32,215 nt of DNA, taken from Alloascoidea africana. Lineage: Eukaryota > Ascomycota > Alloascoideomycetes > Alloascoideales > Alloascoideaceae. Both the position numbers and the translations under genes were made by a program. The notes below the pieces were generated by a model. It did not search any database. It was not told the origin of the DNA and worked only from the letters and a program-made list of their open reading frames with translations. Shown here in pieces: positions 10,070 to 21,244 of this stretch. The DNA lies in assembly GCA_030581615.1 (NCBI GenBank), contig JAKTTT010000110.1, positions 1 to 32,215 of the forward strand. The letters are read 5' to 3'. The stretch's first letter is position 1. Every line of letters begins with the position of its first letter.

Positions 10070-11122
10070 ATGGATGCACTGATAGCTCAACTAACGAAAA
10101 GTTCAAACAACACGCTGGCCCCGTTAGTCTCGGTGCTTTCAAAGATAACGGATTCTCCCGAGGAGTTCCTGAACTTTAAGGATGACAATGAACATGATTA
10201 CTCTATAAGTCTTCTAAGTTTGAAAAACCATGAGATGCTGAGCTATCTGCAACAACTGGTCGTTATTACTTTGGCACAGGTGGAAAAGCTAAAGTTGGGA
10301 CTTTTGGAGGATTATGATGAAGAAATTTCAAATGAAAAGGTGAAAGAGGTAGAGAAGATCAAGGAACAGGCGATTGAAAACTCAGTACGGGGACGTGTAA
10401 CACTGGAAAGGGGTGTAAAGGGACTGGAAAAAAGAATCGCTTATCATGTTGAAAAAGTTATAGGTGCTTACCAGAAAGCCAAGAAAGATTACGAAAATGG
10501 AGAAGTCGAACGACAGCAGAAGAGTATTTCAGATGGAGAATCGGGCTCAAACTCGGACTCGGACTCAGACTCATCAAGCGACGAAGAGGAGGAAATGACA
10601 AGCTATAGGCCCAATAGTAAAGCTGTTGAAGCAAGCTCAAGCAGAGCAAGACCCAGTCATAAAGAGCTCAAACTATCAGCAACTTCATCAGGAAGCATTG
10701 CAAAGTATAGGCCTCCAAAGATTGCACCCGTCACACCGTTCTCAGACAAGCCAAAGGATGCTCAAAGAACAAGAAAGAATGCTACTCTGGATGAATACCT
10801 GGCTGAAAGGACAGATCAGCCCACAGCAGAGGCTTCTATTGGAAGCACCATTCTTGCAAATGGAAGATATGGCACAAAATCTGAAAAAGACAAACAGAAG
10901 GAGATGGAGGTTAAGCGATATGAAGAAGAAAACTTTACAAGGTTGCCACAGATGAGCAAGAAGAAGAATAAACAAATGATGAAGCGGCGGCACGAAAACA
11001 ACTTTTTTGGAGAAGATTGGAGCATGTTTAATGGGAAAGGCGACGGCTTAAAATCAGCTTCAACTAGAAAACAGAAATCGGTTGGGGTTTGGGAAAGAAG
11101 CAAAAAACGGCGGAATGTTTGA
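10070..11122 (+). CDS. LCP5: Lcp5/neuroguidin-type small-subunit processome protein
   Basis: A 350-residue protein of the Sas10/Utp3/C1D family. Yeast Lcp5 is about 357 aa and is an essential nucleolar U3 snoRNP-associated factor for 18S rRNA maturation. The N-terminal part (about 1-100) is the helical Sas10/C1D domain, including LKNHEMLSYLQQLVVITLAQ. The middle has an acidic Ser/Asp-Glu run (DSDSDSSSDEEEE). The C-terminus is basic, with the family-typical ending NFFGEDWSMFN followed by WERSKKRRNV. The ATG at 10070 is chosen because it follows an A-rich leader; the frame extends nine codons further only to a TTG. It is single-exon, divergent from the zinc-finger gene and convergent with the WD-repeat gene. 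Identification rests on domain order, size and C-terminal signature. Confidence 0.88.
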   Translation: MDALIAQLTKSSNNTLAPLVSVLSKITDSPEEFLNFKDDNEHDYSISLLSLKNHEMLSYLQQLVVITLAQVEKLKLGLLEDYDEEISNEKVKEVEKIKEQAIENSVRGRVTLERGVKGLEKRIAYHVEKVIGAYQKAKKDYENGEVERQQKSISDGESGSNSDSDSDSSSDEEEEMTSYRPNSKAVEASSSRARPSHKELKLSATSSGSIAKYRPPKIAPVTPFSDKPKDAQRTRKNATLDEYLAERTDQPTAEASIGSTILANGRYGTKSEKDKQKEMEVKRYEEENFTRLPQMSKKKNKQMMKRRHENNFFGEDWSMFNGKGDGLKSASTRKQKSVGVWERSKKRRNV

Positions 11123-12002
11123 TTCGATACTTTTTTTCCTCAATATTTGAGCATAATTTTTACGTATAATAAACCTGACCAAAATATGTTTCATTTTTAC
11201 CTTAATCTCTTTCCAAATGTCGAAAAAGTCCTTGTGCTATCCTTTTCACATTAGAAACTACATTTTTGGACAACTTTATAAAATCGTGTTAATATTCACA
11301 AACACAAACAAGTGGCCATTATATTATTATATAACCTGACTGTAATCTAACCAATCAAGTCTTTAACGCGGTTTGCGTCAAAAAAATCCAGGCTCCAAGT
11401 CCGAATGAATATTCCTAGTATGTGTGGATTCTCCCCGCAATTTTTACTGTTGTCTCCTTCCCGATAGAATTTAAATTATGTATTAAAGTAGAATGCAATA
11501 GCCTCTTGAGGATTCAAAAGGAGGGGGAGATCCATTTATTAGATAATCCAGTACAAGATGAAAATCCCGCTAAATAAATTGATTTTTCAGAATAGTGCAT
11601 TCTTTGGGTATAATCTTCTAGGAAGACTTTTGAAAGGGAAAAAGAAAGTGGCAAGACTTTGAAGAAGAGTTGACCATGAAAATCAGAAACAAAATGGTCT
11701 CATGTATGTTACTTCCAATTGACAAATGCATCACACACTGCCTTTCCCCTGTTTCCCCCGATCTGGGATTATAAACACGGCAATCGACGCTAGAAAGCAT
11801 AGGTCTTGGTCTCATTTGATGAAAAATTAGGCGCTTGGGTTAGCTAAAGATACGAGAATGCATTCACTGTGGGGAGCAGAACCATGGCCGTGTCCTACCA
11901 TCTCATTCTTTTAACCCATGATTTCTGCAATCTAAACAGTACAATGTCCACAAGTCTTAAAGTGGAACTGGTTGAGTCATTTTCATGGTATCTATGAGAT
12001 TA
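11123..12002. other. Convergent intergenic region, no gene seen
   Basis: 880 bp between the ends of LCP5 and the DCAF4-like gene. It is AT-rich, with TATATTATTATATAA-type stretches near 11320 that could serve as 3'-end signals. I looked for C/D-box snoRNA signals because of a TGATGA at 11816, but found no matching D box in range. No convincing coding frame. Confidence 0.5.
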
Positions 12003-13767
12003 TTATGTGAATATACCCCCAAAAGATGAAAACCTTCTGAATTCGTCAAGACGAGATGAAGCGCTCCAAAGGCTCAATTCTCTGCCACAACCTACTAGAA
12101 GATCTTCCATACAATCGTTGAAATCATCGCACGTGTGATCTTCTTCTGACTGGACCAGTTTGCCGTCAGTCCCATTCTGTCTATCGTTATGTGCGTTTAC
12201 TCTTGCTAGCATATGGTCCAACTCTTTTGTAAAGTAAAGTGATTTTACTCTATCTTTGAAATCAGTTTGGGATAATATTGTTTTGATTTCTTCGCCATGG
12301 AAAATGTCATAAATGCGGACAATGTTATTTGATCCCGCCACCGCTACGTGCTGTTGGCTACCATCCACAGCAAAGCCATGGTCCAGCAACTGCTCATTCT
12401 CATATCCATGATAGCTGACTACTGGCTCACTAACAGTGTTCCTAAGAAACTGTTGCTTCCTCTGCTCAAAACTCGTAAATAGCTGTTCTCTATTTTGTCT
12501 CTTGATGTATCGAACATCATATAGATTCATGCTATTGCCCAACCCTGTAACAAGTAAATAATTGGGGTCAAACTCGTTCCAACCGTTATTTGAAATCCAT
12601 TCAATGTTTGTCACAGTTTGACCATGATTTATAAACAACAACTCCCTAGGAGGTGTTAGCTGTCTTGATGGTTGCCGCGTGTCTATCAGCATTACAAGTC
12701 CATTTCGGCATCCTGCCGCGAAGATCTTATCTGTCGAGGAAGACCCTCTGCCTTTGTACTTGATTGAAAAAACATCAGACCCCGTTACAAACTTGTTTTG
12801 GTAGTAGCCGTTTCTATTGGGATCGATGCAAACTGCTTGTCCATTGCTCCCATACACCACTGTATTGGCTCGTGATATTGAGGAGCAGAAGATTGATTTC
12901 TTGCTCATCGCACCATAATCAACTCTAGTCGAAAGTCCGTATAACATATTCGTCTCTTCACTACTGTCGATTCGCCCAATAAATGCACTACCGCCGGTTC
13001 CTTCCCCACCAAGGCTCGTACAGGCAATTATCCTATCTCTGCCAACATTTATCGAAGTGATACGAGAATTGCAAGAAGTGATAGTCCTTGAGCGTTCCAA
13101 ATACTGAGAGCAAACACAGCAAACCACGTTTTCAAAAGATATTGCATCTGCTATCCCGTTAACTGTTCCAAGCATAAGATCCCCACCTTCTATATCAGAG
13201 GTCATACACTCGATTCCCCCTAAAGTTGACGGAGTATAGTCTATATCACTGGATTTTACCTTCCATGATTTTTGAAAATCGTACCGGGACAGGATATGCC
13301 GATTGTAAAGTTGTACCAGCCTATCTCGTGGTATTATGGAGTACGGCCTATTCCTAATGACTTCTAGGTAGGACCGGTAATTGGGATAAGGATCACAGTT
13401 TTCAGTAAGCGTTTTTTCCAGCCTGCTTCGTTTAATACTTCGCTGTTTTTCCTTTTCGCGTTGCTGTATAGCTGACCGACTATAATCTGAAGTTCTGTCT
13501 CCTGTGAGGTTCCTTTCAACAGAGTTTTGGCTGCCAGATGATGATGAGCTCTCAGGGACAGGTTCTGCACTTGATGGTCCAGCCTGAACCGCTATTGAAG
13601 GCTCTGTCTGAGCGTCGTTATGTACCCGGAAGAACCTATTTCTTATCACATCTGCCACAAAGGATAGTACAAAGAATTAGCAAGAATAAAAAAAACCCTG
13701 ACCAAAAAGGCCACACAAGTTCCCAAAGTCTCTTACCAAAGTAATATCCAGGTATCGACAGCCTCAT
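12003..13767 (-). CDS. DCAF4-like WD-repeat protein
   Basis: Two exons, 13767-13737 (only 10 codons plus one base) and 13651-12003, give 559 residues. The intron (13652-13736) has donor GTAAGA, a GCTAAT branch-like site and acceptor GGCAG. Splicing yields the N-terminus MRLSIPGYYFDVIRNRFFRV, which matches the PG(Y/F)YFD..KNR(Y/F)F motif at the start of DCAF4/WDR21 proteins. DCAF4 proteins are WD40 substrate receptors of CUL4-DDB1 ubiquitin ligases. The rest reads as a degenerate beta-propeller: strand-like segments such as NSMNLYDVRYIKRQ and NNIVRIYDIFHGEEIKTI occur, with an Arg/Ser-rich N-terminal insert. I know of no clear Saccharomyces cerevisiae orthologue. Whether it works with a cullin here is inference. 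It is divergent from UBR1. Confidence 0.78.
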
Positions 13768-13962
13768 TGTACACACTCTCTTCCCAACAGGTTCGCCTTC
13801 TGTGCAATCTTCTTGGGACACAAGCATCAAACTGGCGACCGGGTAACCAGGTCTCTGGTTCAGTTTGGTTTACAGAAACATCCTTCTCAGAACACCGATC
13901 TCCTTTTTGTCCCGTCCGTAGAAATAAGCCATTTTCACTAATCCAGCGCTATACGTTCAGCT
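13768..13962. promoter_or_regulatory. Compact divergent promoter of the DCAF4-like gene and UBR1
   Basis: Only 195 bp separate the two start codons, so the genes must share or overlap promoter elements. No TATA box is obvious in either direction, and no Rpn4-type proteasome element (GGTGGCAAA) was found. Confidence 0.6.
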
Positions 13963-16900
13963 ATGGAAGCCCCTTGTAGCGATCTGAAAAAAGCTCTGGC
14001 TTATCTGCCACAATGGTATTTTTTCAAGAGCACCGATACTCATACTTTTGAAGCTCATCTTTTTCACATTCTATTCTACTCACTTTCTTGCGAAGGCAAA
14101 TACTTGAAGGAACTTTTCCCACGGTTTGATAAGCCAGCAAGTTTTCCCAGTCATTGGGCTGACTTGAGAAGAGCCGAAGGTCGCTACTCTTATGTTGGAC
14201 ACCGGTTCTGGCACAAGGCAGATGACAGCGTACACTCTCATAAAGGAAGAGTCTGTGGCGCAAAGTTTAACAGAGGTGATTTAATATACCGTTGCTAGTA
14301 AGTTTTTGATCCCTTTTTGTCTTTTCTCGAGGTGGTTCAAAAAGTAGCAGATTCTAACAAGTTTTGCCTTAAGCGATTGTGCCACTGATCCAACCTGCGT
14401 GCTTTGCGAGCATTGCTTTGACGCAGATGCTCATAAGGGCCATCGACTCTCAATTACTGTCGCTACAGACTCCACTGGAGTATGCGATTGTGGAGATCCC
14501 GAAGCGTGGAAAGGTGTTGACGTAAAATGCAAGTTGTCCAAAATTGAGGAGACAGAGATCCCCCCTGATTTCCGTGAAGCTTGCTATAACACGCTTGAAA
14601 CCCTTTTGGATTTTATCCTCGATGTCATGGCTGTCGCTGATTTACCATTACTATCAAACGATATTTTAAAAGCATATGAAAATGATCTTGATGAAGGAGC
14701 AGAGGCACTCACGGAATACTCCTATGCAAATCAGCTGTTAGAAAGTGAATACGGAGTAGAGGAGAGAAACTCTAGCATATTTTGTCTAGTGTTTTGGAAT
14801 GATGAATACCACAGCTATCCAGAAGCAGTCAGCTCGATTTGTAAAGCTTCGGATATGAATGAAAGACAGGGCACCATATACGCAAACACAATTGATAAGA
14901 TTGGCAGGGCTAGTATCACAGAATCTACTAATGTCAAAGAACTTTTGAGAAGGAAAGTTTCAGTTGGCGAATCTGGCCTCGTGACCTCGATCGTTAGTAG
15001 TCGAGATTTTCTTCGTGAAAGAATGTGCTCTATAATAGTCGCTTGGATCAAAAAATGCCAACATATTTCCAGATTCCAGCTTTCCTCTTTGGTGAAGAGC
15101 TCAATGGCGAAATTGCTCTGCCAGCCTTGGAAAGTTGGTATCAACACTGGCCAATTATGGGGAATGCACAGCAATTCGAATACAAAATGTTTAGATAAAG
15201 GCTTACTCTGTAACTGTCAGATTCCAGTGGTAATTCCTGAGAAGCCAGGATCCTATAATCCTGAAACTGATCAATTCGATAAAAAAGGCTATTTGGACAG
15301 CATGCAAGGTGATCTTTCTGAAGTACAAGACACGGTTAATAAATACATACCAACAATTGACGAGAAATCAATATTCCATTCTCGTTTTCAATATTTTTGT
15401 TATTTTGACTGTCGCTTCTGGAAAGATATCAGACCTGTAATTCACGAAGTTTGTCTTGTTAGCATAGTATCGAACATCAAGATACGAGAACTGATTGCAT
15501 ACCAGTACTTGGAAGTGTACCCTTTTCTATGGCATCTTCTTGTGAAAACTGACCGAGAACCTCACCTATATCTGCTACTGAACATTGGAACCCAATTGTT
15601 TACTGGGTCTAGCACAGCTAAGCGTATTGTTGATTACAAAGCTTTCACTGTGGTTTTATGTGCAGCCCACGGAGTTTTCAGCACTGGTAGCCCTTTAAAA
15701 TGTAATGATTCTACACATTGGCAGTTCAAGTCTGAAGGAAAAGAATCTACTGAGACCATCATTCGTGCTTGCAATGGACTTTTACAAGATCTAAGTTATG
15801 TTCTTGAAAAGACTGCGCAAGCTCCTATACTAGCAAAATATGGTCATCGTATCCTTTGCGATTTTCTCAATTTATTTCAAGGAATATATCCCGAAAAGAG
15901 GAAAATGGATAGCCATGTTGTTCATGAATCTGTACTACTCCTCTCATATCAGTACACACTTTTTGTTCTCTATAGTATTGCCAAGCGGGTAGATTTCATG
16001 GAATCCACCAACAAAGAACAGGCTATAGGCAAATTACGATACGCGCTCAAGCGCTGTGCGGAAATTGCAGTCGACAGCGGGAAAGACAAACACAAAGGAC
16101 CAATTGATGAGAAGAGCGATTTGGAACCTTTAACGCATATGATGTGTCCTTCATTCGATTACCAGGGTTTCTATGCGGTTGTAAATTACAAGGTTGCCTC
16201 TGGAAGAATGAGTTTTTTCCACCCTTTCTCTTCACACATTTCATTTTTAATAGAAGACATTACACGAAGATTTCAAGAACCCTTGGAGAAGATTCTCAAT
16301 TCGGATAAGCTTAGCAGCCAATGCTTTGACGTGATTGCAGAGTACTCCTTACGCACAATTGTTTTCTGCGCTCAGATCGATAACAATCTGTGGGTTAGGA
16401 ACGGTATTCCAATTAAATATCAAATGCGACGCTATAGAGAAGAAGAACTTTCTTTGGATGGCTACAAAAGGGACATATATTTGGTTCAGATTCAAATCTG
16501 CAGACAAGAGCCTGAATCTTGTCTTTACAGTATAGTGGATCGATGGGGTTTACGTGGATGGTTCATGTCAACGCCTGAAGATGTGTATTGCGAACGAAGA
16601 AGCTACTTTCTCGAAACGATGCTCAGGTCTCTAGTGACTCTTCTAACAGAACGAGCTGAATTGACAATTTGGAGTAACGATGAAAAGAATAAATACAACA
16701 TCAAAAGGTCTATTATCAGAGCTTTGTGTCAGAAATCAAGGTCATTTTCTGAAATAACGAATGGCATGTCTTCTGATTTTTCAAAAGATCCAGAGTTTAA
16801 CAAGATGCTATCCGAAATGACTACTTACTCCGAACCAAATGGAATTGAGGATTCTGCTGTTTATAAATTAAAGCCCAAGTATCTTGCAGAAATTGAACCT

Positions 16901-19640
16901 TATCACTTTAGGAATTCGGATTCGGATTTGGAAGAGTCTATGAGAATCAAACGTGAATACTTTGCGAAGAAGAGTGGAGTTCCTGTAAGCGATGTTGTAA
17001 TTACACCGAATCTATTGCCTATTCATGAGTCCGTATATCAAAAGTTGGGAAATGTTTTGCGGACCGAGTTTTTTGCCTATTTGGTGGTTCGAATAACATC
17101 TTCGTTCTGTGTCCAACTTCCCGATTTTACTGATTCAGCAGTAACTCATTTGCTTCAGCTATGCCACTTGGCTGCTATGGAAGAAAAATATTGGTCTACA
17201 AGCTTGGGAACCCCAAGTTTTGCTCGGGTTCTCACTACCTCGATGGAGATCGAGGAAGGAGCCATGCTTGTAACTGCATTTTTATCCCTAACCAGGTTGT
17301 GTCTAGAATCTGAAAAGGGACATGGGCCCATCATCAAAGCTATTTTCAATCTTTTGCTTGAGAGCCCAGATAAGGAAGCAGCCAAGATATTAGATAAAAG
17401 GATTTTGGAAAGTGGATTGGATATTAGCATTGGGGAATCTGATGATCGAGACACCAAGAGACGTAGAGAGAAGGGAGAGGAGAAAAGAAGGCGAGTTATG
17501 GCCGAGTTTTCTTCTATGCAAAAAGATTTCTTGAAGAACCATTCATTTGAAGATGAAGATATGCATGATTGTGAGGAAGCGACGAATTCAAATGATTTAG
17601 GGGATTGCATGTTATGCAAACATCCGTTGAATAATGGACAGCCAATTGGTATTGTAGGGTATCAACTAGACGACTATTTGCCAAAGTCCCTACCTATCCA
17701 CGACACTAAATGGATGTTTAAAGTGTTCTCTCAACCTTTAAACCTTGATCATAAAACCCTGACAGCCGATGAGATAACAAGAGGAAAAGAGATCTGGAAT
17801 GATCATAAGGACTACCTTAAGGAAATTGAAACGGAATATCCAGGCTATCCCTATGACATGGAGAGCGAACAGAGAGGAGTTGTAGCAGGATGTGGACATT
17901 ACATGCATGTCAAATGCTACAGTGAATACCAAAAAGAGAGTTTTGATCCTTTAGCAATGTCTTACCGAGGACGAAGCATTACTCCTGGTGGCTTTACCTG
18001 CCCATTGTGTTTGGGACTAGGAAATACACTCTTGCCAGTATTTAACACAAGAACAGAATTGGATTACGAAACTCTTACACGAAAAAATGAGGGAATTTTT
18101 TGGGGAGCTGACTTTAACCCTGATACTCTTAGAACCAATGACTTTGGTGAGCAGCACATCCGTGAAACTATTTCCGACAATATAGTAGAATCAATCTTAA
18201 CGAAAAATGGCCCTGAAGAAGAAGAAGATGAAGAGTATGAGGATGAGGAAGAAGAAGAGGAAGATATAAACCTGAGCGAATCTGATAAACTGGTTCGAGC
18301 ATTGACCAAACCCAGTAATTGGCGGAAGGACATGCGAGAGGCGACACTTAATCCCCAATTGACTGACACGCTTATCTATTCGACCATTGCTTCTCTTGAG
18401 ATTGCAACAAGAGGCTTAGAAGGATCTTTATCAGGAACCGGACTTTTGTTGGACCATGTGCCGTCATATGACAAGACAATTTTAAAAGCATTGTCAAACC
18501 ATCGGTTAACAATGGGTGGTGTTTTGAGCAGAGTAAAACTCCTCTCATCGATTAAAACTCGGGAACACACCAAGGAGGTATTAACTATGAATCCGTTTGC
18601 AAACCTCGTCCAGGATTTTTATCTTCAATTCCAAAACTTTCATGAGCTCGCCACTTTAAACCTAATAGATACGATTATTGCTACAGGAAACGGACTTGTA
18701 TCTACTATTGTGGCTGATTGCGACCAAAATGAAACGATCAAAATTGTGGAACTACCAGTAGACGAAAGCGAGATGCCAGATTTTGATGAGCCGACTATCA
18801 GACGATTTTGGAAGGTGCTTGAACAGCGCTTCAAGGGAAACAAAAAAGAATTAGATTTGCTGAACGATTCACGATTTAGGCAGGTGCCTCAAGTGTTTTA
18901 TAAGATGCTTGTTAAACAAGTTACGATATATCTTCGTCAGGCTTGTATCTTTGCATCCATTCTCTGTGTTGACAATATGAGCTCGGTTTCAGGTCTTGAT
19001 TATGATGGCCACGAAGCCGATATTCTATGTCAGGTACTGAAGATTCCTACTATTATGCAAGTAATCAACAGACTTTTGACTGCTGACACGTACGAGTCAG
19101 AGCTTATGAAAAAGCATTACATAACTGGAAACCTTGAATACCCTGGAGAGTACAATCTGATAACTCTAAATGAGAGGCTGGACTACTATATTTCGAAACC
19201 ATTCAAGCTGATTGTTCAACAAGAAAGAGGTTTAACCGAAAACTATGCTATTTGTCTGCAAAGTGGGAAGAAGTTGAAAATTGATAGGCAGGATGAAAAA
19301 CTGCATGCTTCACGGTAAGTGATTGTTCAAATGACATGTTTATATTAATTTCTAACCATTTCCCCCCATCTTCTCTAGATATCCTTCCGCTTATTCTCTT
19401 TACTTTATTCCCGAGAAGAATGAGTTTTATGTCAAACATGGAGACTACCCTATTTATGTAACGATTCCTGCACCGTACATGGATGAGCACGGTGAGATTT
19501 GGCGGTATGGTTCTCACAGCTCTGGGCCGCTTTTGCATCTTAATAAAAAGAAATATGACCAGATTCGACGAATGTGGTTGAAAAATGAGATTCCAAGTTT
19601 TATCTCGAGGCAAATCACCATGTCTTCAGGCTTTGTTTAG
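13963..19640 (+). CDS. UBR1: Ubr1-type E3 ubiquitin ligase (N-recognin)
   Basis: Three exons, 13963-14297, 14374-19314 and 19379-19640, give 1845 residues, close to yeast Ubr1/Ubr2 (about 1950 and 1870). Intron 1 (76 nt) has GTAAGT, CTAAC and an AAG acceptor; intron 2 (64 nt) has GTAAGT, CTAAC and TAG. Splicing of intron 1 completes the UBR box (CGAKFNRGDLIYRC joined to YDCATDPTCVLCEHCF, then CDCGDPEAW), which binds basic N-terminal residues. A ClpS-like segment follows (FCLVFWNDEYHSYPEAV), the site for bulky hydrophobic N-termini. A RING-H2 lies near residue 1190-1320 (CMLCKHPL ... CGHYMHVKC ... CPLCLGLGN), followed by a Glu/Asp-rich run and a conserved Ubr C-terminal domain (WLKNEIPSFI). 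With a Rad6-type E2 it should ubiquitylate N-degron proteins. Ubr1 rather than Ubr2 is inferred from the well-formed UBR and ClpS regions. Confidence 0.93.
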
Positions 19641-19930
19641 AGCGTGACTTTATTTTTTATTGAATTGGCTTTTTTTTTTGCTTTTAAAGAATATATTAGG
19701 AGTATTTCGAGCGGGTTTACATTTGCTTGTTGTGGTTTGTAAATATACTATGCTTTTGCTTGTTTTGTTTTACTTCGTAAGGTTAAAATGAATCATTTAA
19801 AGAAACTTGGGTGAAAAATGGCGACACTCACTGTAATGAAATTTAAGAGAGTCAAACCAAAAAAATGATTAAATAATGGATCTAAAAGTACACAATTCAA
19901 AACATGCAAAAGGAATTGATATGAAAACAA

Positions 19931-20850
19931 TCATATTGCAATTTCTCCCCTTCTAACTTTCTCTTTAAGGTCGATAATCACAACTTTTTGATGTTCAGGA
20001 AGTGAGTTAATTTGGTCATCTGTCAATTGCATCACCTGTCTCAAAAGTTCGACTTGGTTATCATCTGTTGCAGGCTGGGTAGCGGGAGTTGAGTCTTGTT
20101 GCTGTTGTGGAATTGTCTCAACAGCACCTCCTGCTGGAGAGGAAGTTGATTGTTGAACAGCTGCAACGTTCAATATTTGGCCAATCTTGTTCTGATCAAC
20201 AAGTCTTAGCATCAGCATACATTGGACAACAGTATATTCTAGCTGTGGGGTTTGCGTAAATAGCTGGGCCGTTAGAGATGGGTTGTTTTGGGCCATTTTC
20301 TGACAAGACCGCACAATTGCCTGGATCTTTGATAATGGGAAAGAGTCCAGTACAGTCGTTATGTAGTCTGCTGCAGTCACATTTGGTGGCAAAGATTTCC
20401 CCTTTGGAAGCGTAGGCAAGGCTTGTTGAAACTGTTGCCGCTGCTGTTGCTGCTGTTGCTGCTGTTGCTGTTGTTGTTGTTGTTGTGATTTTGCGTTGGA
20501 GGAGCTTGGACCAATTGAAGTTTCATAGCTGAAATCGACTTTAAGGGTCCTCGTCCCTATTTGATAATTGTTCAGGTTTCGAACGGCAGAAGCCGCTGTC
20601 TCGTAATCTACACAACATTGTTAGAGAAGGCCGTAAAAGAACAAAAAAGTCTCTTCTTTTGCAAAGGCATACCGTGATACTCGACAAATGCATAACCCTT
20701 TGATTTCCCAGTGTCTTTATCAAACACCAGCTTTAGCTTGGCCACAGGACCAACCGATTTGGCAATATCCAGTATCTGTTCCTCGGTCTGGTCGTAGGGT
20801 ATGCTTCCGATGTATATGACCCGTCCAGGCTGCCTGCTGTTGTCGCTCAT
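19931..20850 (-). CDS. RNA15: Rna15/CstF64 subunit of cleavage factor IA
   Basis: Two exons, 20850-20673 and 20607-19931, give 284 residues (yeast Rna15 is 296). The intron (20608-20672) has donor GTATGC, branch CTAAC and acceptor TAG. It interrupts the RRM just after RNP1 (KGYAFVEYH joined to DYETAASAVRNLN). The RRM spans about residues 11-85, with RNP2 VIYIGSI. A polyglutamine run of 15 then leads into the CstF64 hinge domain (DYITTVLDSFPLSKIQAIV ... QLEYTVVQCMLMLRLVDQ), which contacts Rna14. A Gln/Thr-rich linker leads to the C-terminal helical domain (LTDDQINSLPEHQKVVI) that binds Pcf11. Role: recognition of A/U-rich signals during mRNA 3'-end cleavage and polyadenylation. It is convergent with UBR1 (290 bp apart) and divergent from DST1. 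Confidence 0.95.
20441..20485. repeat. CAG/CAA trinucleotide repeat (polyglutamine) in RNA15
   Basis: Fifteen consecutive Gln codons, mixed CAA and CAG, sit between the RRM and the hinge domain. More Gln codons follow after one Arg. Length is probably polymorphic. Confidence 0.9.
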
Positions 20851-21244
20851 CTTGCCCTTCCAGTCCAGTCCAGTATGGTCTTGTGGTGAGTGGTAATTTC
20901 GCAGATTTATGGGCGGAGGGCGTACGGGTGTAGCTCTATGCCCACGGCGTTGTGCGCATGGGCTGGGGTGCCAGTAGTTTGAAAACAAGTACGCTTTTCT
21001 CTCTCCCTGTTTACCCCCTTCATCTTTTTCTTTTCTAGCTTTGCGGACCGATAGAAAGGCTGGAATAAACCCACGAAAAGGAAGGAAAGAGCAAGAGGAC
21101 GGAGAACAAGCCAAAAAGATCCCCCCCTAAGAAGACCGTAGAAAGGTCCTCATGAGTGAAATATAGTTACAGCGTTAATAAGTAGATAGACAGCCGTAAC
21201 CAAAAACATTTTTTACATTTACTTTTGTTTACGCTAAGAAAACA
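20851..21244. promoter_or_regulatory. Divergent promoter of RNA15 and DST1
   Basis: 394 bp between the two starts, serving two RNA polymerase II-linked factors (3'-end processing and elongation). A frame continuing upstream of the RNA15 ATG is open but of unlikely composition and is treated as 5' leader. No clear TATA box toward either gene. Confidence 0.5.

Noticed and set aside
12003-13658. Unspliced WD-repeat gene starting at 13658
   Set aside because: That start is a GTG formed just inside the intron acceptor. The spliced model gives an ATG and the family N-terminal motif.
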